A DNA stretch of 64,000 nt from Botrytis cinerea B05.10. Its lineage: Eukaryota > Ascomycota > Leotiomycetes > Helotiales > Sclerotiniaceae. Both the position numbers and the translations under genes were made by a program. Location of the stretch: NCBI RefSeq assembly GCF_000143535.2, contig NC_037312.1:1550001-1614000 (forward strand), written 5' to 3'. The notes beneath the pieces were generated by a model that was given only the letters and a program-made list of their open reading frames with translations, was not told the origin of the DNA and ran no database searches. Shown piece after piece: positions 11,827-21,887 of this stretch. Every line of letters starts with the position of its first letter. The stretch's first letter is position 1.

Positions 11827-13011
11827 ATGGCTATGCTAGTGTACGAGAGTAGGAAAAATTCCTATTCAATCAATCAACCTACAAGTACTCTCGCTCCATC
11901 AGCGAGTGAGTCTTATACCGAGTCATTGAACTCTTCTTGGGACTCTTCTTTGCAACTTCATGCTGGCACACCTGCGAGCTCAATTACTCGACGTCCGTCT
12001 TTCGACGAGACCGTCAAGATGGAGGATTTGTCTTTCCATGACTACAACAACCTCCCAGATCGATATGGAAGCTCAAGTAGCAATGCATTCTGTGCTATGT
12101 CAGCCATAACACAAGACATGCTTAACGGCTTCCAAGAGCCTAACGCGTTCTTTGGTATGGATGACGGAAAGGTGTTGGCCGATGCAAATCCTACAATTGC
12201 CTTTGATGCCAACTTCCAAAGCTACGCACCTGCTGCCTTTGGGTCGTTTGAAACACATTGTCCTTCAAGTGATATCCCATCACTTATGGACGATTTGTAT
12301 TCACCAACTTCAACATCTGAATCTTCAGGAGCCATGGATTATGTGGACCCGGCACAAACAACTTTGATCGACACGTTTGCCGATTTTCAGTCTTCTCCAA
12401 TTGGCCCACTCACACCTATCAAATTTGGAACACCCTCATCGGATTTCAACACTCAGAGATCTTACAACAGTTCTCCCGCAGGGACTTCTACTACAGGATA
12501 TCTCGCTCCACCAACAAATTATCAAGACCTCAGACAAGAGTCCATCTCTCCCATACGACAACAGCAATTTCGAAGACCGTACTTCGACACCCCCCAAAGC
12601 GCAGCTGCTCTACAAAGAATACAAGCAACCACCCCAACAAAAGCCACCGCCCGCAGGAAAATAAAGCGAGAAACCGTACCAATTCGAGTGCAAAACAGAA
12701 ACAAGCTGCCCTGTCTCCACCCTGGCTGCAACCGGAAATTTCAACGACAGGAACACCTGAAGCGACACGAGCACACACACGACCAGCTTGCCCCCAAACA
12801 CAAATGTCCCTTCTGCGTGAAAGAATTCGGGCGTACAGATAATCTAAAATCGCACGTCGATCTCCACAGGAAGCGGAATCGGAAGGCCGCTCGAACGGAA
12901 TGGCACCCAGACGCCGATAAAGAATGGGAGTCGATGGGCAAAAAGAGTCGTAAGCATGGGGACTCGGAAGCAAAATCCGCCACGGTCAGGACTAGGTTGA
13001 GTGTTTATTGA
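11827..13011 (+). CDS. C2H2 zinc-finger transcription factor (BrlA/FlbC-like fingers)
   Basis: Single-exon frame of 394 residues. The open frame runs upstream to 11794 without an ATG; I choose ATG 11827 (context CACATGGC), with a second Met two codons later. Residues 1-260 are Ser/Thr/Pro/Asn-rich and acidic, as expected for an unstructured activation region. A basic patch (TARRKIKRE) precedes two adjacent fingers at about residues 296-350: C-X4-C-X12-H-X3-H with core QRQEHLKRH, and C-X2-C-X12-H-X3-H with core GRTDNLKSH. This pair of cores is characteristic of BrlA, FlbC and Msn2/4-type regulators of fungal development and stress. The C-terminus is short and basic. The protein could be a conidiation regulator of the BrlA or Botrytis light-responsive type; orthology is not established here. 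Its 9.6-kb upstream region fits a highly regulated gene. Confidence 0.9.
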   Translation: MAMLVYESRKNSYSINQPTSTLAPSASESYTESLNSSWDSSLQLHAGTPASSITRRPSFDETVKMEDLSFHDYNNLPDRYGSSSSNAFCAMSAITQDMLNGFQEPNAFFGMDDGKVLADANPTIAFDANFQSYAPAAFGSFETHCPSSDIPSLMDDLYSPTSTSESSGAMDYVDPAQTTLIDTFADFQSSPIGPLTPIKFGTPSSDFNTQRSYNSSPAGTSTTGYLAPPTNYQDLRQESISPIRQQQFRRPYFDTPQSAAALQRIQATTPTKATARRKIKRETVPIRVQNRNKLPCLHPGCNRKFQRQEHLKRHEHTHDQLAPKHKCPFCVKEFGRTDNLKSHVDLHRKRNRKAARTEWHPDADKEWESMGKKSRKHGDSEAKSATVRTRLSVY

Positions 13012-15108
13012 TATTAGTGTCAGAAAGCCTTGTATCATCAACTGGAGGAATTTTCACTATTTACAGCTTTGAGATGAGGAAGCCGGGAATGCTGTTAATT
13101 TAATCTGAGAAAACATAGTCGGCGGGTTGTAGATGGAAAGAAAAAGCGCAGGGGAGATCTCGTGAAAAAGGCATTCACTTTCATTCTTACCAACCGCGTT
13201 TTGGTGGATTGGCATATTTATACTTATTTACTATTGAAAAATAGAGGGGAAGCTTTTGGAAAACTACACAAGAGATACAGGAGACAGAACTTTCGTATTC
13301 CAGCTTTCTGATGTATTGGTATGTATTGATTGGTGGTATTGGGTTGTATTGGTATTGGATTGTATTTTATTGTACTTGGCTGGACTTATTTTGGGCATCG
13401 GAGCTTGGGAAAGAGTTGATATTGTCGTATATTCACTTAATATTGGACTTTATCTAAATACCTAATTATCAAGTGTCTAGTTGCTGTATTCAAGAATCAC
13501 ATAGTATGAGTGAGGGAAAATCAGTGACAGCATGTAGGTACAGTATTCCTGTCCCCAACGACTCTTAAACAATACATGGACAGTTGAGTAAAAAGCGAAG
13601 ATCCCAACCTACACAACGAAATCTCACGATCCCATCGTTTCCCCTCAGAAAACATGCACTCCATACTGCAGGTACGACGGCTACACACATTTGCATACCC
13701 ATAATGCGCGGGCTAGTGCATTAGTCCGCATCAATCTCCATCCAATCTATCTATTTTTGATATCTCAGACTATGTACATCCGTTGTCGTATGTCAAATCG
13801 ACCCCTTGCGTGAACAAAGGTCTCAAGCTCGAGAGAGGTCACGAGTATATTGATCGCGTCCGTGTAGATTGATATATATTACAGATCAAGAGGCTTTCAA
13901 GCCATGGATTGTGTAATTTCCCGGACGAGAGACATGCCAGAACCAGGTCGGTATTGTTCGTGTAACGTTGGGTTGCTATATTATCGGTTTAATAACTGGT
14001 ATGTATATACTGACTCTAATTCTGCTTGTGGATGGTTAGCTTAGCGATTGAGAATGCGGCTTGATGTTTGTCTATAGAAGATGCCGGTCCATGGAAGATG
14101 CCGAAACCCGTCCCGAATCGTGTTAACTTTTACGAAAATGGTGCCCTATATAACTATAACAGTGAAATTGATCTTCTTATCATCGGAGTCTATGCCGAGA
14201 GTATTTATGTGTAGCCAGGAATCATGAAAATACTCACATGGCCATTTTACATGAGTTTTTGAGATTGATCAATAATTTCAGGCTTCATCCAAAGCCTTGC
14301 TATGGGCATGATCACCACTGCAGTCCTGCATTCTTGCTCTTTTCGACAATTCTAAGTTTTCGGGTTTAGATGCTCAGGAAATGATGTGCCAGCAATGTGC
14401 AGTAGCCGTTCTCGGTGAGGTATCTATCAGTGCGAGGGTATGTACCCAAGTCCATTATGCTAAAAACATGGATCCCTAGCAAACTTCACTATTTTAACTG
14501 TTCTGACAGTCATTTTCTGAAGCTTTTCAAAACTGTTCAAAAGACGATTTCCCTTTCCAGTGTAGATTCTTGCACGTGGGATAGATTCAACCAGACTTCC
14601 ATCTACAAGGACGTAGCATTTCTAATAGAGTTGATTCTAAGGGAAGAATTTGCTTCACTTCATTGTAGCGAATACTGAGAGAGGTATTATGCAGAACGAA
14701 TCAATGACTCTTAGTTTAGGAAATGGCTCTTACGGGGTTTGGGATGAAGGAGCTAATGTGGAAAGTCAGAATACCAAGTATACCGAGTCTTAATGGAGAG
14801 CAGAATCTGGTTTTAGATCCCGCATCTAATACCGGGTTTCATCATTTGTTGTACTTCGTATTGTATAAACATAGTTGCTTTCTGATTGAATCATGAAAGG
14901 AAAGATAATTTTGATAAAAGATTGCGGTTTCCCTGAACACATGATAACTTCAACTCGAAGCATGCAATCCAAAGCACATAAAGAGTCAATCTCAATCGAC
15001 TATCGAAATTACTTTCGAGATCGAATGAAGCCAAACAATGTACTGGTATCAATACAAAACAACAACACTGAATTATCGAATACAAAACTTCCTTCCCCCA
15101 TCAAATAA
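13012..15108. other. Intergenic between convergent C2H2 and PaiB-like genes
   Basis: Contains the 3' flanks of both genes. A TATTGGTATTGGATTG-like T/G-rich low-complexity patch lies at about 13316-13380. No frame with protein character is seen; the 87-codon frame at 14415-14678 has no recognisable features. Confidence 0.5.
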
Positions 15109-15897
15109 CTATACTTCCACCTTTTTTGCTGCTTTATTGGCATCAAAAAGAGCAGCGTACGTTTCGACCTTGTCAGAGAGCAGTGCACTACTAGGCGTCT
15201 CCAAATTTCTGAATCCTTCAATCACACCAGCTCTATCCTTAACATTCTTCTCTTGACTCCACTTGAACCTCCCCGACATAGAAGTAATCTCAATTTCTAT
15301 CCCAATGATGTTCTTGGTGAGCAATTCAATATACCGCTCGGGCGCATCCTCCACTTTCCACGGATGTGTTCCTGCAGTCTTGCCATAACCCATTACTGAA
15401 GTTTCCATATGATCAGATAAATCATGTAACTGTTTTGCGAGAAAAGCTCCGGACTCAGCAGCCTTTGTATCATAGTAGACTTTTGCTTTACCGTAAAGCT
15501 CCACGGCTTCGTAATCCCAGGTGGGAACTACTTTTCCAGTATCAGGTTTAGTTTGTGTGTAGAACTTGGGTGTCACATAGTGATGGACTGGTCCGTTGAA
15601 CAATACGAGAACGTCATTCTCGAGAACATTTGATGCTGGTGACTTGTCGTCTGCTGTGCAACTTTCTATGATGGCTTTTGCCTGAGGATTTTGTCGTGCA
15701 ATGTGACCGCGAAGTCTTCCGAGGCCATCTGTATTGCCATCATAGTCGGCGTCGATTATCCAGGGAATGTGACTGTTTTGAAGAAATTGATAAGATTCCG
15801 ATTTGATCGCAGTTGTTAAGATACCAAGAGGATTCTGACGGATGAAGTCACGTAAAACCTCTGGTCGTGTCTCGGCGTTGCAATTTGGGAGATGCAT
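15109..15897 (-). CDS. PaiB-like FMN-binding split-barrel protein
   Basis: Single exon, 262 residues, starting MHLPNCNAETRPEVL. Signature segments of the PaiB family appear in order: FIRQNPLGILTT near residue 18, a GxLRGHIARQNPQ motif near residue 80, VLFNGPVHHYVTPKFY near residue 115, and VPTWDYEAVELYG near residue 145. These build the flavin-reductase-like split beta-barrel. Bacterial PaiB is described as a negative transcriptional regulator of sporulation and protease genes; fungal members are widespread but functionally obscure, and FMN or heme binding is the safer expectation. The length matches full-length fungal members. It is transcribed divergently from the leucine-rich gene at 16810, with 0.9 kb between starts. 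The absence of introns and the bacterial-type family make ancient transfer possible but not shown. Confidence 0.88.
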   Translation of the reverse strand: MHLPNCNAETRPEVLRDFIRQNPLGILTTAIKSESYQFLQNSHIPWIIDADYDGNTDGLGRLRGHIARQNPQAKAIIESCTADDKSPASNVLENDVLVLFNGPVHHYVTPKFYTQTKPDTGKVVPTWDYEAVELYGKAKVYYDTKAAESGAFLAKQLHDLSDHMETSVMGYGKTAGTHPWKVEDAPERYIELLTKNIIGIEIEITSMSGRFKWSQEKNVKDRAGVIEGFRNLETPSSALLSDKVETYAALFDANKAAKKVEV

Positions 15898-16809
15898 GAT
15901 ATCGATGAGGATGTAGATTCCTTAGAAAATGAATAGGGCAAGACTTTTTTAGGTTGGTTGTCCAGTCTCGATAGCAATAAATCATGAGCATGGCTCTAAA
16001 TTACTTCTACATATAGTATTGAAGCTCACACCGTTGCCCCACATGAGTCAACCAGTTAACTAACCTGATTTGGTCAGCATGTCAATTGAAAGGCGTGAGT
16101 AATAACACTCAACATGGAATGGCATCAGTAAATCAACGTTGAGAGCGATTATTCCAACTCATTCAATCCAGCTGTGAATACCCGCTGTAAGACGGCGATG
16201 GAAGAGCCGACTGTTGGATGATAGACCGAATTTCGGTAAATGCTTCGTGGTAATTGTTATAATTGCACTGACTGAACATTGAAGAGCCACAGCCAGCCTC
16301 ATTAAACTTTTACTACCACAGGCTCATGTTCGTATCAGATTCTTCACGTTTCGTATCATTTGGTGTGTATGATAACATCATCTAGTCCTGTTGTCGATAT
16401 ATTAGTATATATCAGGAATCGCAAGCGATGAGTGTTTGTCTAAAATCGGTAAAGCAGCCATCCGCCCCAAACTTCTTTATTGCTGATTGTTGGGGTTTCC
16501 GACATCCGAGCATAGCCACAGACAGGATGATTGGAATCTTCTTCAGCATGTCACTTTTTCAAAGTAGATTCTTCTGCTGCTTGCAATTTTGGGTGATCAC
16601 GTTTCGAGTCATCGCAAACATCTCATCATCGAACCTCCAAATGATGAGCCGATTATTGGGGAGATGGGGATGCATCGCTTATCCACTTGATAGCGTTGCA
16701 CCTTCCTAAGATTCCTCTAAAGTCATTGGCTGTTGACAGCAATGTTTCCATGTCAAACACGGAGCTTTACAGATAATTCAAGCGGTTTGATCGGTCAATT
16801 TCAGTCAAT
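15898..16809. other. Divergent intergenic region
   Basis: Shared upstream region of the minus-strand PaiB-like gene and the plus-strand leucine-rich gene. No coding frame or repeat stands out; the 93-codon frame at 16428-16709 lacks recognisable features. Confidence 0.45.
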
Positions 16810-18871
16810 ATGGAGGATCCTCTCCCTGCATATCATGAGATCAACAAAGATGTTGCAACCCTCATCGCTCCGTATCTTAACACTTCCGATCTCTACTTTG
16901 GCTCTCTCGTCAATTCGCACTTCAATGAGAAACTGGGCAATTATCTTTGGGCTAACCCATTCCGAGACCTAGCCCAAAGAAAACAGCCTTGTGGTGAGAG
17001 TTTGATTTTATCAATTCCGCTGAGCTGTCCACTGACTAGAACCAGAAGTTGTAACCCGATTCTTCCTTGCCTCTCCAAAACGTGATCTCCGGACGCGCAA
17101 GAGAGTTCGAATTCTCGACCTGCGTGCACTGCACGAGATCAGACGTGACAGAGCTCAGACTAAAGATTGCGTGATATTCGGACCCCATCTGAAGCCTGAG
17201 TGGTTCTTCAAGTTCTTCACGCATTTTCCAAACCTCAATTGCATTCTTCTCGCACCAACATGCTCTGAAGACTACGATTTAGGTGCTGGCGCTGGCCTGC
17301 CAGATAATCATAATGGGATGCCACAGCCAGAATTCTTAAGCGCGGCTGGTTGCAATACCTTCAACCTCTCCCTGATTCTCAATCATAACATAACCCAGAA
17401 CCTAATATATCTCGACGCATCTGAGACAGCCCGGAGCACAAATTGGAAAACCATATTCACCGTACAAACCCTTCCCAAACTTAGGATCTTGAAGCTACGC
17501 GGTCTGAGATTAACAGATACCATGTTACCACCCATAGTGACCCACTCCAGAGGCCAAATATGGTCTTTAGACCTTCGAGATAATCTCTTGACAGACAATG
17601 TAATCTACTCTCTAATACGAGGCTGTTTTCTAAAGCGATTACCAAATCGCAAGCATGGTCCACTCCGCACAACAGACGATGAACTGTTCGAAGACCCTCC
17701 CATTTACCGCGAGACTAACGAAAGCAATGACCCACACCCAACTGCTACAACTACACTTCGCCCCGACAGTACTCAAGAAGTTGAAAGTTTTAGACACGGG
17801 ATTAATATTCTCGAGCGAAGAAATAATGCTGAAGATAACCTTTTGCTGGTCACGGGTCTGACACACCTCTACATATCAAACAACAAATTCACAGCTCTTG
17901 CACCTAAACTCCTCCTCGCCAGTACCAATGTAAGTTTAAACAGTTAAACAACTCACAAAGTCCTTTCCTTCTATTATCAGTTCCTTTTCTCGCTTCCAAT
18001 ATTCCTTTTTTGTATTTTTCAAAATACATACACATTTTACTTCTCCATCCAACTAGCACCAACCCGTATTTCCCACCCCCAAGCCTCTTAATCCCCATCC
18101 CCAACAAACAAAACTAACACCTCAACCTCCAATCTCCAGTCTCTCCAAGTCCTCGACATCGGACCAACCCGCGCCCATCCACCCACCGGAGCCAAATCCC
18201 ATCTCGACCCGCACACCCAAGAACACAGCATCCCATATCTCACACGAGAATGGCAGCCCCGTCTCGAAATCCTCCGCATGCACCACTCCATCGTAACGCA
18301 CCACGGACTCCCCTTCTCTCCCCTCAACACTCCCCGTCTACACACCCTAACCCTCACCTCTCTCCCGCGCAAAACAAACCCAAACCCTTCCCCAAACTCC
18401 CCCCCAAACCCCACTCCCCACCTCCTCACCCTCCTCCAGCAGCTCACCCACCAAGAACGCACCATCCACAGCATTCAAAACCCCCCACCCAACCGCCGCG
18501 CACCCCCCCTCTACCCCGGCCTCCGCGAACTCATTTTAGAATTCCTCCCTCTCAAGCACACCCCTCATTCTCCAGACCGCGCTCGCTCCGGCAGTGGAGT
18601 CAGCGGTGTAAGCAGTTCAATCACAGACGATCAAGACGCCGACACATACTACCGAGAGCTAGCTAGCGATTTTTCCTTTCTAACCCACCAAGAAGAGGAG
18701 GCGCAGGAGAATTCTCGCGTAGGGACGTCGAGGGGGAATGAGAAAGCGGGGATAAGGAAGCAAGCAGCGCGAGATCTTGATATCGATATCGATATCGTAG
18801 AAGAGTTGAAGGAATGGAGAAACACTCAGGTTTTGCGCTGGGGTGGAAAATTGTCAATTAAGCTATTTTAG
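16810..18871 (+). CDS. Leucine-rich, F-box-like protein, three exons
   Basis: Spliced exons 16810-16993, 17046-17929 and 18140-18871 give 599 residues. Intron 1 is 52 bp with CTGACT near its 3' end. A TAG acceptor six bases earlier would insert two residues and stay in frame. Intron 2 is 210 bp, unusually long for this window. The N-terminus resembles an F-box: TLIAPYLNTSDLYFGSLVN followed by LWANPFRDL. The middle has irregular leucine-rich repeats such as LRILKLRGLRLTD and IWSLDLRDNLLTD, then LTHLYISNNKFTALAP. Exon 3 continues with LQVLDIGPT and LEILRMHHS and ends with an acidic Gln/Glu/Asp-rich segment. This architecture suggests a substrate adaptor of an SCF-type ubiquitin ligase, an inference from the fold. 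The first half of exon 3 is strikingly C-rich and G-poor on the coding strand. Confidence 0.8.
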
Positions 18872-19794
18872 AGGAATGTGAGTGCGTAAGTAGGTTGTGA
18901 GTGGGATTTATACTTGGCTGGGGTTGATTCGCTTGGTATGCTATGCTATGGTATGCTATACTGCGTCGAGATTGAATCTATCGGATTGGGATGGTGTAGC
19001 ATAGGAAAGAATGAGATGGATACGCTATAGAAATATCATGACCATGATCATTTATTTCATATGTTCGAATTTCATTGCATATTCAGACGCTTTTACTATT
19101 CAGAATATGAAAGGCAAGCAAGACTAAATTTTGGACCCTCGAGGTACACATAGTATATCCTATGCAATTCACAGCGCTAATCGACCATGCTTGAAATCAC
19201 ACAGGGCGAAATCCCAATTTTTATTCTCGAGTTACTTTTCTTTCCCCCTTATTATGCAAACAAGAAAACGCTCTGAACACCTGGCCTCCGGAGTGTAATG
19301 ACAATTTCGATTTTCATTTTCATTTTGGATATCAACCTCAACCTTCAGATATATACTCCGTACCATGACTAACAATATACAACCATACATACAACTCCTC
19401 GCCAATCCAATGTCAATGCCAATTCCAGGGCCATCTTCCCCAAATACCATACATTTGTCCTAAAATGGATTCAAAAAACTTCTCATGAATCATCAAATTA
19501 ATATCCAAGTAACATCTCATCCTACCCTCCACGACTAAAACCAGAGGTGATGTCCATTGGTAACTTGCGACTCGTAAATCTACCCACTCAAAGTTGGATG
19601 TTAACATTCGCCGCTATCCCTCAAAGATATAAACGGCTTTTTCTTCTTTTGGATGCAAGAATCCCCAGTCCAGCCGTAGTGAACACGGAAAGATAATGAA
19701 TATGCCTCCCAATCTTCTAAGCAAGAACGTAATACTGAACAAATTATTACCACTTGTCGTACGTGTGACGTTTTTGACTGTAGTAACCCCTTCC
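18872..19794. other. Intergenic between convergent genes
   Basis: Holds the 3' flanks of the leucine-rich gene (plus) and the Zn2Cys6 gene (minus). A short TATGCTATGC-type repeat lies at about 18937-18960. No supported gene. Confidence 0.5.
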
Positions 19795-21887
19795 CTATCC
19801 CAGAACAATGTTCCAACCCTTGCTATCACAAATTTCCCGCCAATCCCCATCCTCATACATCCCCTTATCTGCCCTACTCCAAACCTCTTGCACCACTTCC
19901 CAAGCACGGAAAATATTCTGCATTCCCTGTCTCCTCTCTGTTCCTCCAAACGCCTTCGTCGCTAGTTCCCTATCCTTTTCCGTTTCAGCTTCGCATGCTG
20001 CCACAAATAATGGCCATAATAGTGCAGACATTGGAGCATCATCGCATAGCTCCGCTAGTCCGACAACATTGGCACAGGCGATTAGAGAAAGATTTGTATG
20101 TTTTTGGACCAAAGGGTGGGAGCTGGGGTGAGATTGAATGGTACGATACAGATATATAAATGCGGAGTGGCGATATGCTTCGGCATTGTTGAGAATAGTT
20201 TGCATACGTGCTTCTTCGGGAGTGATATCATACTTCAAAGAAGGATCGTCTTCTGCGTTGTTCTCCCTGGGCGAGGAAGGCCCTTTAGCCACAAAATTTG
20301 GTTTCCAGTTCGTAAGAGCCATTTCTATAGCTTGAGATGTGCTTTCTAATTCAGTCCGTAAAACACTTGCTTTACTCAACTGATTATTTTCGATTGCGGA
20401 TTGGAGAGAAGACTTGTAAGATAGCAGATGTGCAAGTCGATGAATGATTGGCCATAGCTCTGTCGAAAGACCAAGGAGTGTGTCGACCGAATCTAATGGT
20501 GAATTTTTGTTTGCTTCATTGGGTGAAAATGGCAAAGGAAATGGGGTTGCTGTAGGCTGTGTGGTAGTAGTTGGAGGTGTACCTAGAGAAAGAGCTGTGA
20601 TGACATCGTAAAATCGAAAGGCCTAGGCTAATTAGAAACAAGCCCGTATGGTAATCAACGGAGAACATACCCGCTCCAGAAATAGGCTCGTCGGACTCGG
20701 TTCCTGATGTCTAGAATCCATAATCGTCATGGCTCCTTTCAGATGACCATGTACAATACTAGAATTTCCGCGTTGTACGAGCTAACACATGATCAATTTG
20801 CGCCACAATAATTAATCCGGGAGTAATATTACTTACTACTTCGTAGTAAACGAGCAACATTATTGCGCCTAAAATTTCTTCTCTATTTGCCTGATCGTTT
20901 TGTTGAATGAGCTTCGCCAGCCCTTGTAAAGCATTGTTGTGAAAGTCGGAAGATTTCTCTTCATTTTCTACCCCCCTGTATTCCATATGCGCACTACTTA
21001 ATGCGAATATCGCATTCATCACTGGCGAACTGGCGTGAGACAATGGTAGAATAAGTTGCCGAAATGGATTGCCCGTATCTTCTTTGAACACAATGAGATG
21101 AGACAGAGTATTGCAGAAATGGTCGACGAGAGCCCTTCGATTCCTTCTCTCGGCAAATTCTAGAAAAACTGGCGAACTAAATTCGAGGAGAGGAGATGCA
21201 ACCGGTGAAGGAGCAATCATCGCCAAATCTGGATATTGACTTCGTGATCGAACCAGTGTACTGCCAGGAGAAGAGTTGTCATATGGATCTTCTCGTGTTA
21301 TTTCCTCTACGTCGTTGTCATTCTCGTAAAAGCTTCCCCAAGTAAAGCCCGACTGCTCAGAAGTTGCAGATAATGGATATTCCGTCGTTTCCTCCCACTT
21401 GTTTGGCACATCTTCCGTACTTTTGTCTGTAATTATGCTAAGCCCTTGCGAATATTGTCGCGGCCATCCTTCGCGATCGGAGCCTGGGGAGCCATATTCG
21501 AGCGAGAGGGCAGAATCCGCGTAGGACGCCCTTCTTCGTTTTCGTGGCTTTACTGCTTCATATTCGCATTGCAGACCTCGTTCTATACACCTATTGCATT
21601 GCGGACGTTCTTCGTTACATTTCTTTTTCTGCGGTTGTTGTTAAAGACTTGCATGGGTTGATTGTTGGTCAGATTCCATACCTTTTCCTTACTATGTCAC
21701 AATTAGTACGACGCAAATCAATCAAATCAATCAAATCAGCTACATCATGAGGCAACTCACCAATGTATACATCCTTTTTTCACAGCTCATATTAGCCATG
21801 CTCATCCGAAATCGTGAATCGACACTTACCGGCTCTTGATCTTTTCTTGGGAACTTTCGGAGGAGCCTTTTTGGTATACAGAAGCAT
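19795..21887 (-). CDS. Zn2Cys6 fungal transcription factor, six exons with two micro-exons
   Basis: Exons 21887-21830, 21773-21761, 21691-21682, 21628-20837, 20781-20671 and 20622-19795 join to 603 residues. The start MLLYTKKAPPKVPKKRSRAG leads into the binuclear cluster C-X2-C-X6-C-X6-C-X2-C-X6-C (CIHC, KKKC, CNRC, LQC). The first two cysteines lie on a 13-nt exon and a following 10-nt exon; skipping the 10-nt exon gives an immediate stop. A basic linker (KPRKRRR) follows. The rest, from about residue 120, resembles the fungal-specific regulatory domain: SSPVMNAIFALSSAHMEY, ILGAIMLLVYYEV, and a C-terminal half with AEAYRHSAFIYLYRTIQ and WPLFVAACEAE. Such factors bind CGG-type sites and usually control metabolism; the target here is unknown. 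The gene is divergent from the repeat protein at 25275, 3.4 kb away. Confidence 0.88.

Noticed and set aside
12530..12973. 147-codon minus-strand frame opposite the C2H2 gene
   Set aside because: Antisense shadow of the finger-coding region; its Cys/Arg/Val-rich composition reflects the sense codons.
13256..13465. 69-codon frame with Trp/Val/Leu-rich composition
   Set aside because: Generated by TATTGG-type low-complexity DNA in the 3' flank of the C2H2 gene.
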